Below are positions 9,741-20,253 of a stretch of 64,000 nt of DNA, piece after piece. The first letter of the stretch is position 1; every line of letters begins with the position of its first letter. The stretch covers positions 23,512,201 to 23,576,200 of the forward strand of contig OZ005603.1 in the NCBI GenBank assembly GCA_963930655.1. Reading direction: 5' to 3'. This DNA is from Myrica gale. Taxonomy: Eukaryota; Streptophyta; Magnoliopsida; Fagales; Myricaceae. A program made the translations under genes and the position numbers. The notes below the pieces were generated by a model, which saw only the letters and a list, made by a program, of their open reading frames with translations, was not told where the DNA came from and did no database searches.

Positions 9741-11734
9741 CTGCAGAACGATAAGACCAAAATCCATACCTTGAATTGAAAGTTAAAGGCCGACCATGGA
9801 ATCAAAACAACAACAAAAGGACAGTAAATAAAACCAATGATATAAAAAATATATAAATTAAAAGACGTTATTGGATGGATACACTACATAAATCTATTTC
9901 AAACTTTAGCTACCCACACAATCGTAGGGGAAGTCACACCTACTACAAGCTAAATGTTGAAACAAAATTTTAATCACAAATTCTCCTACCTTAGAAGTTA
10001 GAATCGATCAGAAATATAACTCGAATTCCATACGTGACATGCAATCCTATGAAAGCCATATTTCAAATCCAACCAAAATAAAATAAAATAACAGATGATA
10101 AAAATTATGAAGAAAACAGATTAATCCACAGCCCCATGGCCTTTTTTGTTGTGAGCAAACTTTAAATCCCTTAAGACACATTCCCAACCTGTTCAGCCAT
10201 CAAACCGGGTCAAAACAATTAGGAACATACAAAATAGACCTTCACATTTAGCAGCACAACGACTTTTTAGAAATTCCTTATAAATCTAAACGCGGAAGTC
10301 GTCTGCTTGCATTTCCAAAGAATCGTATTGCAAGGTCACAGAGTACATCAAAGCTGTGCAACGGTTTGGAATTATCTCATTTAAGAATTAGTATATACTG
10401 GCATACTGCTACAAAGTATGAGGAATTGCTCTAAAACACCGATGCATCTGACGAAATCTCAACAGAAGATTATGAAACTGCTATGACAGCCTCTTCAAGA
10501 CAATATCACACGAACATCCCCAAACAACAAAAGCATGCATTTCCAATTTCAGGTACTCACTTTTACATAACAATTCATCATGCTTCTTGAGTCCTAGAAT
10601 TTCCATTCGCTAGAACCTAAAGTTATTGAATCAGTCGCTCAGGTCTGAAAACAAAAGAAAGGGAGGAGTTGGGTGAGAGAAACTTGATGTGGAGGCAGGT
10701 TGAGACGCCAAGCAGGCCAAATAGGCTGAGAAAAGGAGGACGAGGGAGAGAAAAGGAGGAGTAGGAGAGTGTCGTGAGAGAAACTTACCAGAGGGAAGAA
10801 GGTTGAGCCGCTAAGTCGCCAAGAAAAATGGGGACGGAAGGAAAGGGTCGGTAAGGGAAATTAAAAGAAACCCAAATAAAACCCTAACGTGATTAGAGAA
10901 AAACAAAAAAAGAGCAAAGCTTATTGTGGAGACTGGAGCCCGTTTAAGACGTGAACGGGCGCGTAAATTAACTTCTGAAATTTGAGAAAACTCTTGAAGC
11001 CCGTGAGAAAGTCGTGATATATATTTTTTTTCCCTCTCTCTATGGTTTCTCCTTTTCTTTTCTTCTAAGAAAAATTTAAAAACTCAGCCAGGTTTATATG
11101 CGATTTAAAAAAAAAATGTCTAGCCTTAAATTCATAAATTATTGTCTGGATTTGAACCATACTTGCAAAATCATTCACTCGGTCATATTTTTGTCCAGAT
11201 TTTGTAACGAATTGACTAAGTGGAACTTCAAGTGTCAATATATGATCAAGTGGCCTGATGTCTTAATATAAATTATAAAAAGTGCATATTGGTAATTGTA
11301 GATGATCTTTTTTTTCAGATATGGTGAGGTGGCATGGTGTCTTAAAAATAAATTATGAAAAGTACATATTGATAGTTGTAGATGATTTTTTTTCAGATTA
11401 CATGGATTGAATTGCTAAGGAAAAAATCTGACACTTTCTCGTGTTTAAGGTCTTTGTAAACGAATTCAAAATGACCGAGCGAGTACCAATGAAAGAATAA
11501 GAAGTGATCATGAAAAAGAATTCAAAATTTTTCGTTTTTTAGCATTTATGTCTTGAAGAAAGGATACATCAATTTGTTTTTAACTCCGATAACACATTAA
11601 CAAAACGGAGTAGTGGAGAGGAAAAATCGTGTTCTTTAAGAGATGACGCTTGTGACCCTTCAAGGAGAAAATATTGCATAAAACTTCTAGGGAGAACTAT
11701 AAACACAACTTATAAAATTTGCAGGGTCTTCAGA
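9741..11734. other. Intergenic or 5' UTR/intron region of the TRM112 side
   Basis: No protein domain recognised. A good splice donor on the minus strand (CTCTG|GTAAGT, last exon base 10789), preceded by a pyrimidine-rich tract (10790-10860), looks like a first noncoding exon of a minus-strand gene and could belong to the TRM112 transcript. 11000-11730 is AT-rich; a phrase near 11240-11290 is repeated near 11330-11380 (TCTTAATATAAATTATAAAAAG versus TCTTAAAAATAAATTATGAAAAG), a local duplication of about 105 bp. Confidence 0.35.
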
Positions 11735-11941
11735 TAGCTTGCATTTTCTTTTCTTCGCATTTAATGGTGGTTGAGAGTAACGTGTAGTGGGATGGTTACA
11801 TTCAAATTGACACCCCAAATCGATTGGGGGATGGAACCGTAATAAAGAAATAGTTTAGAGGGTGAGTTGCAACGAGTGATAATTTAGGGAGGTAAGCGAG
11901 AAATGGACGATAGTTAGTGGGGTTATTGTATTTTGCCCCAA
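11735..11941. repeat. Lone Mutator-type TIR
   Basis: The tract GAGGGTGAGTTGCAACGAGTGATAATTTAGGGAGG... ending GGGGTTATTGTATTTTGCCCC closely follows the right TIR of the element ending at 13312. Its left partner is not in the window, so it is a fragment or a solo end of the same family. Confidence 0.6.
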
Positions 11942-12070
11942 AAAAAAAGTAGTATGTCAGGATAGATAAATGCGAAGTGTTAGTTGTTCCATATTTAAAT
12001 CCTTTAAATCCTTTTTTTAATAGATAAATAATAAAACAACTTTGTTTCATTCAATTCTTGTTTAAATAAT

Positions 12071-13312
12071 GGGTTAATGTCAATTCCCCCTACAAACTAA
12101 CACTCTATTATGAAAAACTTCCCTAAACTATGACTCGTTACAACTCACCACCCTAATATATGTGTATTGTAGTTATTTTGTTCAGGACTCAGATTTCCCA
12201 TTATCTCGCAAGTTTTCTATCCCATGTGAGGAACATGTGACCCCTATTCTATTTGAATATACTATTATGATCCTATTGAGTGGGAAGAAAAGAAAACGTC
12301 GGTTCTCTATATGTGTGTTTGAGTGTTAGGAATTGAACCAGTTAGGTCCAAATTAGAAGCTTCTAAAGCAACATCCTTTTTCCTCATAGAAAACCCCTTG
12401 TCAAGAGCAAACAAAGAACAGAAAAATTGTAGATATGAGAAGAGGTTAAACCCATGTTCTTTAAAAAACTTAGAGATAAAAAACCCATTCGTGTTAGGTT
12501 GTTGAGAAGCCAAAAGCTTGAAGAACAATGTGAGAACCAAAATGGAGCCAAAGAAACCCAAACCCATCAGGAAACAAGGTCTTAAACTAAGAAATAAAAG
12601 AAGAAAATCGAACCCCAAATGTCCTACCAGCTCAAAACCCTCTCTGAAAGCTTCCAAACCACCACCACTTAAATCATAAATGGTTCTAGTACATCTCACA
12701 CACTACCTTCCTGGTTTCTCAAACTTTGTGAAATCCAGAAAATCACAACACCCAGTCCACATATGTTTTGGGGTTACAAGAAAATATTATTCCTAGGCTC
12801 AAACTCTACTAAACACGCACATTACTCCTGCAGACATGACGATGTCTATTACCCAAAAAGCCCCAAAATCAACTGCAAGAACACATATATAGGTTGCAGT
12901 ATTCAGATAACAAGCGGGAATTTGAGGGCTATGAAACTTCTGAGCATTCACGAGAGAATGTAAGTCTTCCCTTATCTTTGCAGTCACTGAAAGCAAACAT
13001 AGAAACAAGCATTCCAAGTGAAGAAACCCTTGTCTCTGTTAATTAGAATGTGAGGCAAGCTCTAGTATTGCTGCCATAATTTCGTAAAAAAGATCAATTT
13101 TTATTGTTGAGGGCAATATGATATATTCACACATGATTAGGGTCACTGTTGCAAACGTGGGATGGAAAACGTTTGAGATAACGGAAAATCTGAGTTCAGA
13201 ACGGAATCGCTATAATACTCGTAGATTAAGATGGTGAGTTGTAACAAGTTATAGTTCAGGGAGATTTTTGAGAATGAGATATTAGTTCGTGGAAGAAAAT
13301 TGTAATTAACCC
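12071..13312. mobile_element. Mutator-like element with about 190-bp TIRs (Pack-MULE candidate)
   Basis: The left end GGGTTAATGTCAATT is mirrored at the right (AATTGTAATTAACCC), and the similarity continues about 190 bp inward, through ACTATGACTCGTTACAACTCACC on the left. Exact 9-bp target duplications TTAAATAAT flank it (12062-12070, 13313-13321). There is no transposase. About 780 bp between the TIRs (12290-13080) is richer in coding-like composition and has a 130-codon minus-strand frame (12307-12699) rich in Phe and Leu. I do not recognise that peptide. The structure fits a nonautonomous element that captured host sequence, but the source gene is unidentified. Confidence 0.85.
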
Positions 13313-13481
13313 TTAAATAATCTACTCAATATCCAGTAGCCCTTCCATTTTTCCCTTGCATGGGCCCTTTGTATTTTCCATTCTTCTCTTCCTCTTTCAC
13401 TCTCATCTCTCTCTTTCTCTATGCACTAGTGGTTATCGGCAAATCACTACAGTTTGAGGAATGTTCCCATTTCTAAAGTAG

Positions 13482-13807
13482 TGTTGATTTAGGCAGAAAC
13501 CGACCCTGCCACCCTCGCTGCCCAATCCTTTGTAAGGATAAGAGAAAGAAAAAGAAAGTGAGAAAAAGGGTATTAGCCTAAACAAAATTCTAGCCAACGA
13601 GCAGACCTCTACATGACAACTTTGCACATCACCACAAGGTCTCGAGCCTTCCACAGCTATCACGTAACAAATTTTGTTATGCCTTGTAACAAACTTACTT
13701 TTGCATTATTCTTTATTGATTCGGTTGTACAGTGTGTATATAAAACACGTGCACCTCTCTTGTAATCATTAAGAAAAAGGATTACAATATTCTTTCATAT
13801 TATAACA
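13482..13807 (+). repeat. 5' LTR of the Ty1/copia element
   Basis: Starts TGTTGATTTAGG, ends ATATTATAACA and abuts the tRNA-iMet primer site. From 13506 onward it repeats at 17371-17619. A TATA-like GTGTATATAAAAC lies at about 13735. The left edge is the best TG near the end of the similarity and is uncertain because the other LTR is truncated there. Confidence 0.75.
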
Positions 13808-13819
13808 TGGTATCAGAGC
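13808..13819 (+). promoter_or_regulatory. Primer binding site (initiator tRNA-Met)
   Basis: TGGTATCAGAGC directly follows the 5' LTR. It is the standard minus-strand primer site of plant copia elements, complementary to the 3' end of tRNA-iMet. Confidence 0.92.
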
Positions 13820-13860
13820 TTATAGACTCATTGTCTCTTTGAATCCTTCGTTCCATCGTC

Positions 13861-16800
13861 ATGGTTGCTCAATCATCCTCATCTCTCCTCTTTCTCATAT
13901 TATTACCATTAAACTCACCTCTTAAAACTACCTTCTTTGGAGAGTTCAGATTTTTGCATATCTACGGGGCCAAGATTTGTTTGAATATGTTGATGGAACT
14001 CTCACACTTCCTGTAGAGCTTCTTCCTGCTGAGGGCACTGCATCTCCCAAACCAAACCGAACCTTCCTAATCTAGCGACGTACAGACCAACTTGTTCTGA
14101 GTGCTCTTTTTCTCTTCACTCACAGAGTCCATCATCGGTTAAGTGATTGCTGCTCGAACTTCTCGTGACCTCTGGGTCAGCTTGGAGACCATGTTCAGCT
14201 CTCATTCTTAGGATAAGGAATTTCATATGTGTTTTCAGCTTACGAATCTCTCTTGAGGTGACCAAAATATTTTTGATTATTTCAACAAAGTTTGCACTCT
14301 TGCTACCACTGGAAATCCTCTTCCTGACAAGGAATTTGTGACTTATCTGCTCACTTTTCTTGGACCAGCTTACGAGTCCTTCATCACCTCGGTGACAACG
14401 CGTGTAGATACTGGGTATGTTTGAGGGTGAAAATTTTGGGTATTGGGGTTCGGGAAATATTATAAAGTAAATAAATGTTATGGGAGTTGGTGAAAAAGTG
14501 AAGAGAGAGAAGATTTTTAATAAATATTATAATAATAAAAAATTATGTGGTAAATTTTTTAGTAGTAAACCTAAAATTTTGAGCCCAATTAATTGTGGCT
14601 CAAACATGCCCACTGTCTCCTCACTTGAGCTTTATCAACTTTTGCTCATTCATGAGAGTTGGCTCTTTCATGCCTCCCGAAGTTCCTCTTTTGAACCCTC
14701 TACTCACTTTAGTATTGGTGGAAATCATGATCAGAGAGGCAAAGGATGTAACAGTCGTAATGGACGTGGTCGTGGCCTCTCTAATAACAACGGAGGTCGC
14801 AATGGTGGTCGTTCTCCTACCCCTCAAAATGGCTCTCAACCCAACTATAACTCAAATCGTCCTACCTGTCAAGTCTGCAACAAGCAGGGACATGTTACTC
14901 TACAATGTTACTATCGTTTTGACCACTCTTACGTGTATTACCCTCCTCGTTCCTTCTCTGCCAACTACACAATACCTTCCTCTTTTTCTGATGCAAGTTG
15001 GTACCCCGACTCTGTAGCCACACATCATATTACCAATGATCCCAACAACCTGAATATTTCCTCTAAACAATACTCTAGTGGTGAACCTATTAGAGTGGGT
15101 GATGGAACCAGCTTCCCATTCAGCATATTGGTGACTCTCCCTTCTTTGTCAACTCTGCCTCTTTTACTCTTCACAATTTATTTCATGTTCTTGCTATCAT
15201 AAAGAATTGTGTATGTCCTTCAGTTTTGCATTGATAATTTAAGCTATTTTGAGTTTCATTTTACTCATTTCTATGTGAAGGACAAGCTAACGGGGAAGAC
15301 CCTTCTCACCGGTCCCACCCGTGATGGTCTCTATCGGTTTCCTTGTACGTTGTCCTCTCCTCCACCATTCATTCATATTGGAGAACACAAATCCTTTCCT
15401 CAGTGGCATCTTTTGCTTGGTCACCCCTCCTTGGATCTTGTCTCTCGCATTTTGAGCACCAACAACCTCCCTTCTACTTCTACTGCATCTTCCTTCAAAT
15501 GTGTTGTTTGTCCTCTTGCCAAGAGCCACCAGCTCCTTTTTATTCATAGTTTTACGAAAACTTCTTGTCTTTTACAACTTGTATGTGTTGATGTTTGGGT
15601 CCAGCCCCTTTTGGCCAAGACAAGGCTATCATTATTATGTTTCCTTTTTGGATTATTTTACTTGGTTATTTCCACTTCACTTAAAATCTGATGTTTGTCA
15701 CATTTTAACTTCCTTTCTTTCTTATGCTGAACACTTCTTTAATACTAAGTTAATCACCATGCAAACCGATGGTGGTGGAGAGTTTTGTTATCTCACCTCT
15801 CTGTGCACAAAACTTGGTATTACTCATTGCTTTTCTTGCCCTCATACACATCAACAAAATGGTCTCATTGAACGAAAACATCGACACATTGTCGAGACCG
15901 GCGTTGCTTTACTTGCTCATGCCTCACTCCCTTTTCGGTACTGGGTTGATACTTTTGAGATTGCCACCTATCTTATAAACCTACTCCCTACACCTGTCCT
16001 GAACTACAAATCACCTTATTTTTTGGCTCACCAAATGGACCCTGACTACACGTCCCTTAAAGTTTTCGGTTGTGAGTGTTAGCCCAACCTACAACCCTAC
16101 AGTCCTCACAAGATGGACTTTCGGTCTAAGTCTTGCATCTTCCTTGGTTATAGTTCCTCTCATAAAGGGTACAAATATATTGATATTTTACTACCATTGA
16201 CAGACTTTACATCTCACGTGATGTTATTTTTATTAAGTCTTCTTTTCCTTTTTCAAAATCTGTACCTCCTTTAAATCAGCCACCACCTTTATCTCCTTCA
16301 GTTTCTCTTCCTATTTTTCAGTCCTCTATTTTAGGACATGTTCCTTCTCTACGTCCTTCTCCTTCAAATTTGCCTCCCTCTTCACCTCTGACTCCTACTC
16401 CTCTGCCTTCTAGTACTCCCAGTTCTTCTCGGTCTCCTTCAAACCCTCCTCAATCTTCCTTACTTGCTTCCTTTCTTCTAATACCTCCTCGGTCACCGAT
16501 TATTACAAGAGCTTAGACCAACTCCTCTCGCCCTCATCACTTCACTGATGGCACGATTCTTTATCCCTTTCGGTATTGTTTCATCACCTTTGCCACTATT
16601 CTAGGTGAACCTTTCTCCTATACTTTCGCCTCCAGGTACCCTGAATAGTGCACTGCCATGTCAACAGAGTTCGATGCCCTCCTTAAGAATTGGACTTGGT
16701 CTCTTGTTCCTCTCAATTCCTCCACTAATGTAGTTGGTTGCAGGTGGTGTTTAGCACCAAATTAAGAGCCGATGTTTCTCTTGAGCTTCGCAAGGCAAGG

Positions 16801-17370
16801 CTTGTTGCCAAAGAATTCCATCAGCAGCCTGACATTGACTACAACGAGACTTTTAGTCCTGTTGTCAAGCCTTCTACAATTTGACTTATTATCTCTCTTG
16901 CAGTTGCTTGTGGGTGTGGTCTCCGGCATCTAGACATCCAAAATGCAATTTTGCATGGTCTCTTCAATGAATCAATCTATATGCAGCAGTCGCAAGGTTT
17001 TTTTGACTTGGTCTTTCCACATCATATTTGTCCATAAATCCATTTATGGCCTCAAGCAAACCCCTCAGGCCTAGTTTGCTCAGCTTAATTCATGGCTTCT
17101 TGGATATGGTTTTCTTGTCTCTGTTGCAGATCCTTCGTTGTTTATTTTAAACCAGGGTACCCTTCACATGTATGTATTGGTCTATGTGGATGACATTGTC
17201 ATCACCTCTTCTCTGCCCTGTACTGCCGATGCTCTTGTTTCTTCTATGGGTGTTGTCTTTCCAATCAAAGATTTGGGCCGACTCTCCTATTTTCTTGGTC
17301 TTGAGGTTGATTACATTACTGGTGGTGTTCTTCTTTCTCAGAGGAAATACACGCATGACCTTCTTCGCCG
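13861..17370 (+). pseudogene. Ty1/copia gag-pol, degenerate and internally deleted
   Basis: The gag-pol order is readable across several frames. Gag begins at an ATG at 13861 with NYLLWRVQIFAYLRGQDLFE-like sequence. The zinc knuckle CQVCNKQGHVTLQC (about 14866-14907) follows, then a protease relic (DSVATHH in place of DSG). The integrase zinc region shows HLLLGHPSLDLV and CVVCPLAKSH (15400-15535), and the integrase core holds QTDGGGEF and HQQNGLIERKHR (15760-15890). Reverse transcriptase follows with RLVAKEF-like sequence and the catalytic YVDDIVITS (17175-17200). The frame then jumps, after KYTHDLLRR, straight into LTR sequence, so the end of RT and all of RNase H are lost. Stops and frameshifts are frequent. 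A 199-bp MITE interrupts gag. Confidence 0.93.
14413..14611. mobile_element. 199-bp MITE inserted in copia gag
   Basis: TIRs GGGTATGTTTGAG and its near-inverse CTCAAACATGCCC bound a noncoding AT-rich core with the GTGAAAAAGTGAAGAGAGAG block shared by the family. The trinucleotide ACT flanks both sides (14410-14412, 14612-14614). Gag reads in one frame across the site if the element and one ACT are ignored, which defines both borders. A 3-bp target duplication and GG-starting TIR fit the PIF/Harbinger (Tourist-like) group. Confidence 0.9.
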
Positions 17371-17619
17371 CTGCCACCCTTGCTGCCCAGTCCTCTCTAA
17401 GGATAAGAAAAAGAAAAAGAAAGTAAGATAAATAGGGTATTAGCCTAAACAAACTTTTAGCCAACGAGCAAACCTCTACACAACAGCTTTCCACATCACC
17501 ATAGAGTCTCGAGCCTTCCACAACTATCACTTAACAAATTCTGTTACGCCTTGTAAAATACATGCACCTCTCTTGTAATCATTAAGAAAATGAATACAAT
17601 ATTCTTTCATTTTAAAACA
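17371..17619 (+). repeat. 3' LTR fragment of the copia element
   Basis: Aligns with 13506-13807, lacking about 24 bp at its left edge and a short inner segment (after CTGTTACGCCTTGTAA). The join to RT sequence occurs at CTGCCACCCT, consistent with a deletion. I find no convincing 5-bp target duplication around the pair. Confidence 0.8.
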
Positions 17620-17935
17620 AAGGGAAAAATAGAAGAATGAACAGAGAGAATGAGAAGGAGCCATAAGAAATATAAAAATAAAGAAAAATAGATGAACAAA
17701 AAAGAGACAAAAAGACTAGAGAAAAATAGAATAAGAAGATATAAAAAGAGAAAGAAAAAGAAGAGAGAGGAGAAATAAAGATAAATAGATGATGGAGAAG
17801 AGAGGAAGAAAAAAAATTAAAGAATAGAAAGAAGAAGACGAAAATAGAAAAAAAAAAGAAGAATAACAAAGAGGAGGTGAGGAAGAGAAGATAAAAAATA
17901 AATAAATTGGAAATTGAGATATTTTCTTGAAGAAG
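17620..17935. repeat. Strand-asymmetric purine-rich tract
   Basis: About 315 bp composed nearly only of A and G on the plus strand (AAAGAGAAAGAAAAAGAAGAGAGAGG and similar). The long Ser/Phe/Leu-rich minus-strand frames here are a by-product. No gene is implied. Confidence 0.8.
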
Positions 17936-17942
17936 TTTGGTG

Positions 17943-18095
17943 CCAATGTTTGGATGAGTAAAAAAAATTGTATTGATATTTTTTTAATGAAGGGTAGAAG
18001 TTATTAAAGTTTGTAAAAAGTTGTTGGAATTTGAGATAAAATAGTTGTGAAATATTTTAGAAAAAAAATTTCATGAATATCCAAACATGTGTTAA
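17943..18095. mobile_element. Possible small MITE
   Basis: Inverted ends CAATGTTTGGAT and ATCCAAACATGTG enclose an AT-rich core with mirrored A and T runs. The ends are short and no clear target duplication is seen, so this is tentative. Confidence 0.4.
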
Positions 18096-19230
18096 AGAGG
18101 AAGAATATTTAATGAAAGATCAAAAGTTTGAAGAAAAAGAGAGTTGGAAGAGAGAAAAGTTCATCAATGATTAAATAACCACGTCTTACAAGTTTTACAA
18201 CAAACACAAAAAGTTCTAAAAGTTTCTTAGTAGTCTAAAAAATAACATGTAATGACATTTAATAATAAATAACTATAACTTTAATCTTTTGCAGATTCAA
18301 TGTTATAACACCATTTGCACTAGCACTATCTGCACCATCATCACTAGCACTAGCACCATAATCATTGGTTGCAATTGTAATATTGGAAAATTAACAAACC
18401 GTAAAATATTAAACAAATATAAAAATAAATAAATACAAACACAAGAACTTAGTATAGTACACAATTAAGAATAAAGACAAAAGTATTATGACTAGATACA
18501 ATTTATCTTCAAACACGCAAAAAATATGAATCCAAAGAATTTAGCAGAGGAAGCCAACGACTAAAACTAGATATAAATCATGTTAAAACCTCCGTTATTC
18601 CACGAAATGCAAGAAAATAAAAATAGACAAACCTGTGACTCGAAATACTTTGGTTTTATAATCCACCGTTCCAAAAAATTAAGAATATTCTAACCTGTTA
18701 ATGAGTACTTTCTGAGTGCTTTGTGACCTTCTCTGGACAGCCCTGCAGATGTTCAATATTTAAGTTTGAAGGAATGACGCTCTTTTCATGTATATTTCAG
18801 AAATGGAACTCTGCTCCAACCGCAAAGATTAGGGTTGGCGAATAATGTTCACCTCTACTATCATAGATAACTTCTTTTGGTGACACCTAAAACCAAATCC
18901 CCAACAAACGAATTAGGGCAATGAAATCGTAGAATTGAAGGCTAGACCGGCAGACCGAGAGAGGGCAGCATTCGGCGAGAGAGATGGTGGCTCCACAAAC
19001 AGCAACTACGACAAATCTCAAATGAGCAGAGTTTGACACGAGAGATAGGGCAACAAGCATATCAGGAGAGAGATAGTTATCAACATCCTGTCAGTTTATC
19101 AACCGAGACAAACTTCAAAAAGAAATTGCACTAAATAACTTTAACATCTATATTTATCAACATCCCTTAACTCCAGAACTTTCAAGCATTTTTGAAAGGG
19201 TATAAGTGATAGTTAAAACAGAAGACATAC
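18096..19230. other. Intergenic, nothing firmly recognised
   Basis: AT-rich. A segment near 19005-19080 (GACAAATCTC... GAGAGATAGGGCAAC) resembles 20727-20810 in direct orientation, a local duplication. No complete gene is visible. Confidence 0.4.
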
Positions 19231-19298
19231 CTGTCAGTTTTATCAAAGCCAAATCTGGCACCAAAATAGAATGCCACTGCAAGTAACCATGCATCACT
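19231..19298 (-). pseudogene. Orphan ALFIN-like (PHD-finger family) exon
   Basis: On the minus strand a 68-nt exon encodes [20 protein letters not shown] followed by TD, preceded by a CTGTTCAG acceptor and followed by a GTATGT donor. The peptide is the conserved core of the ALFIN N-terminal domain, where family members read [25 protein letters not shown]-like proteins bind methylated H3K4 through a C-terminal PHD finger. Neither the neighbouring ALFIN exons nor the PHD finger is found within 2 kb. It looks like a single exon with its intron edges moved or left behind. Confidence 0.75.
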
Positions 19299-19907
19299 CT
19301 GAACAGCAAAACATAGGGCAGCCATAAGAAATGTTAAGTGTGAGAATTTTTCCAGTATGACCAGGATATCCAATATCAGAGATTACGAATTTAGCAAAAA
19401 CATATCAGAGATTACTAGGATACAATCGCCATCGTGCTCACTCAATGTCCCGCAATTGTTGGGTAACAGACATCAATGTACCTACTTATCACAATGGTTA
19501 GACACATTGTAATACCAAACCCACCATATACGATATATGTCAACAATGTCACACATAGAGTGCTAGATCTGCAGACTTCATTCCAGTTCCTTTAGCACCT
19601 CGACGTAGCACAACACCTTGGAAGAGATAAAACAGGATTTGGAATACCCTGCAACAAAGCAACCCAAAATATTTAATTTAATACTGTTCAATAGGTAACA
19701 TCTCCAACCCCAACCAAACAAAAATGATTTATGAAAAGACACTGTAACAGATGAAGAAACTTTATTTTTTTGGCAAGTAACAAACGAAAAAACTTCACAG
19801 AAAGAAAAGTTTCCAAGCTAGCCCTCTAGTAGAAAAACGGGATTGCAGTAAGAATTACTCAGAAAAAACAGAGGAATGCAATAGCCTTCTGAGACAAAGA
19901 ATTGAAC
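19299..19907. other. Spacer with possible exon-like piece
   Basis: Minus-strand sequence near 19570-19640 has an acceptor-like CTCTTCCAAG followed by a short frame ending in a stop, in phase with the exon at 19908-19966. It may be the last exon of that gene; the evidence is thin. Confidence 0.25.
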
Positions 19908-19966
19908 CTCGATCATTGCATTGAAGTCTCTATGCGTCGCACTTTTGATAATAAGTACCTCATCAG
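19908..19966 (-). CDS. Coding exon of an unrecognised gene
   Basis: A 59-nt minus-strand exon after a TTTTCCTGCAG acceptor. Two bases complete the codon left by the exon at 20163-20253 and 19 codons follow (DEVLIIKSATHRDFNAMIE). The donor (GAG|GTTCAA) is weak. The peptide looks like a globular protein but I cannot name it. Confidence 0.4.
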
Positions 19967-20162
19967 CTGCAGGAAAATATAGAATTATTCAAGTAGAGCT
20001 TGTTCCTAAAACATGAATCTCAATGAGAGATAAATACAATAGAAAATCGTACTGCATCAGATTCAGAAGAATGTCAAATTATTATGCACAAAAATACATT
20101 GAATAACTCATTAGATTTAGAAGAATTTTTAGTTTGTTATCAAAATACGTAAAATAACTTAC

Positions 20163-20253
20163 CAGACTCATTTAAAATAGTAATCATGTTGCGAGCAGCG
20201 CCCCTTACTACAAGTCGGAAATCCCTCTTCAAACCAACATACTCGGCATATTT
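20163..20253 (-). CDS. Coding exon of the same unrecognised gene
   Basis: A 91-nt minus-strand exon between a TTTGTATAG acceptor and a G|GTAAGT donor: 30 codons plus one base, including EYVGLKRDFRLVVRGAARNM. It joins in phase to 19908-19966 across a 196-nt intron. Upstream exons were not identified; the minus-strand frame at 20578-21003 may be promoter or 5' UTR. Function unknown. Confidence 0.45.

Noticed and set aside
12307..12699. LDLTGSIPN string resembling a leucine-rich repeat
   Set aside because: A single short match near the end of a Phe/Leu-rich frame; no repeat periodicity.
13477..17624. 5-bp target duplication for the copia element
   Set aside because: AGTAG on the left and AAGGG on the right do not match, and the 3' LTR has lost its left edge.
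17612..17946. Minus-strand frames of 76-85 codons rich in Phe, Ser and Leu
   Set aside because: They are the complement of the purine-rich tract; composition alone keeps the frames open.
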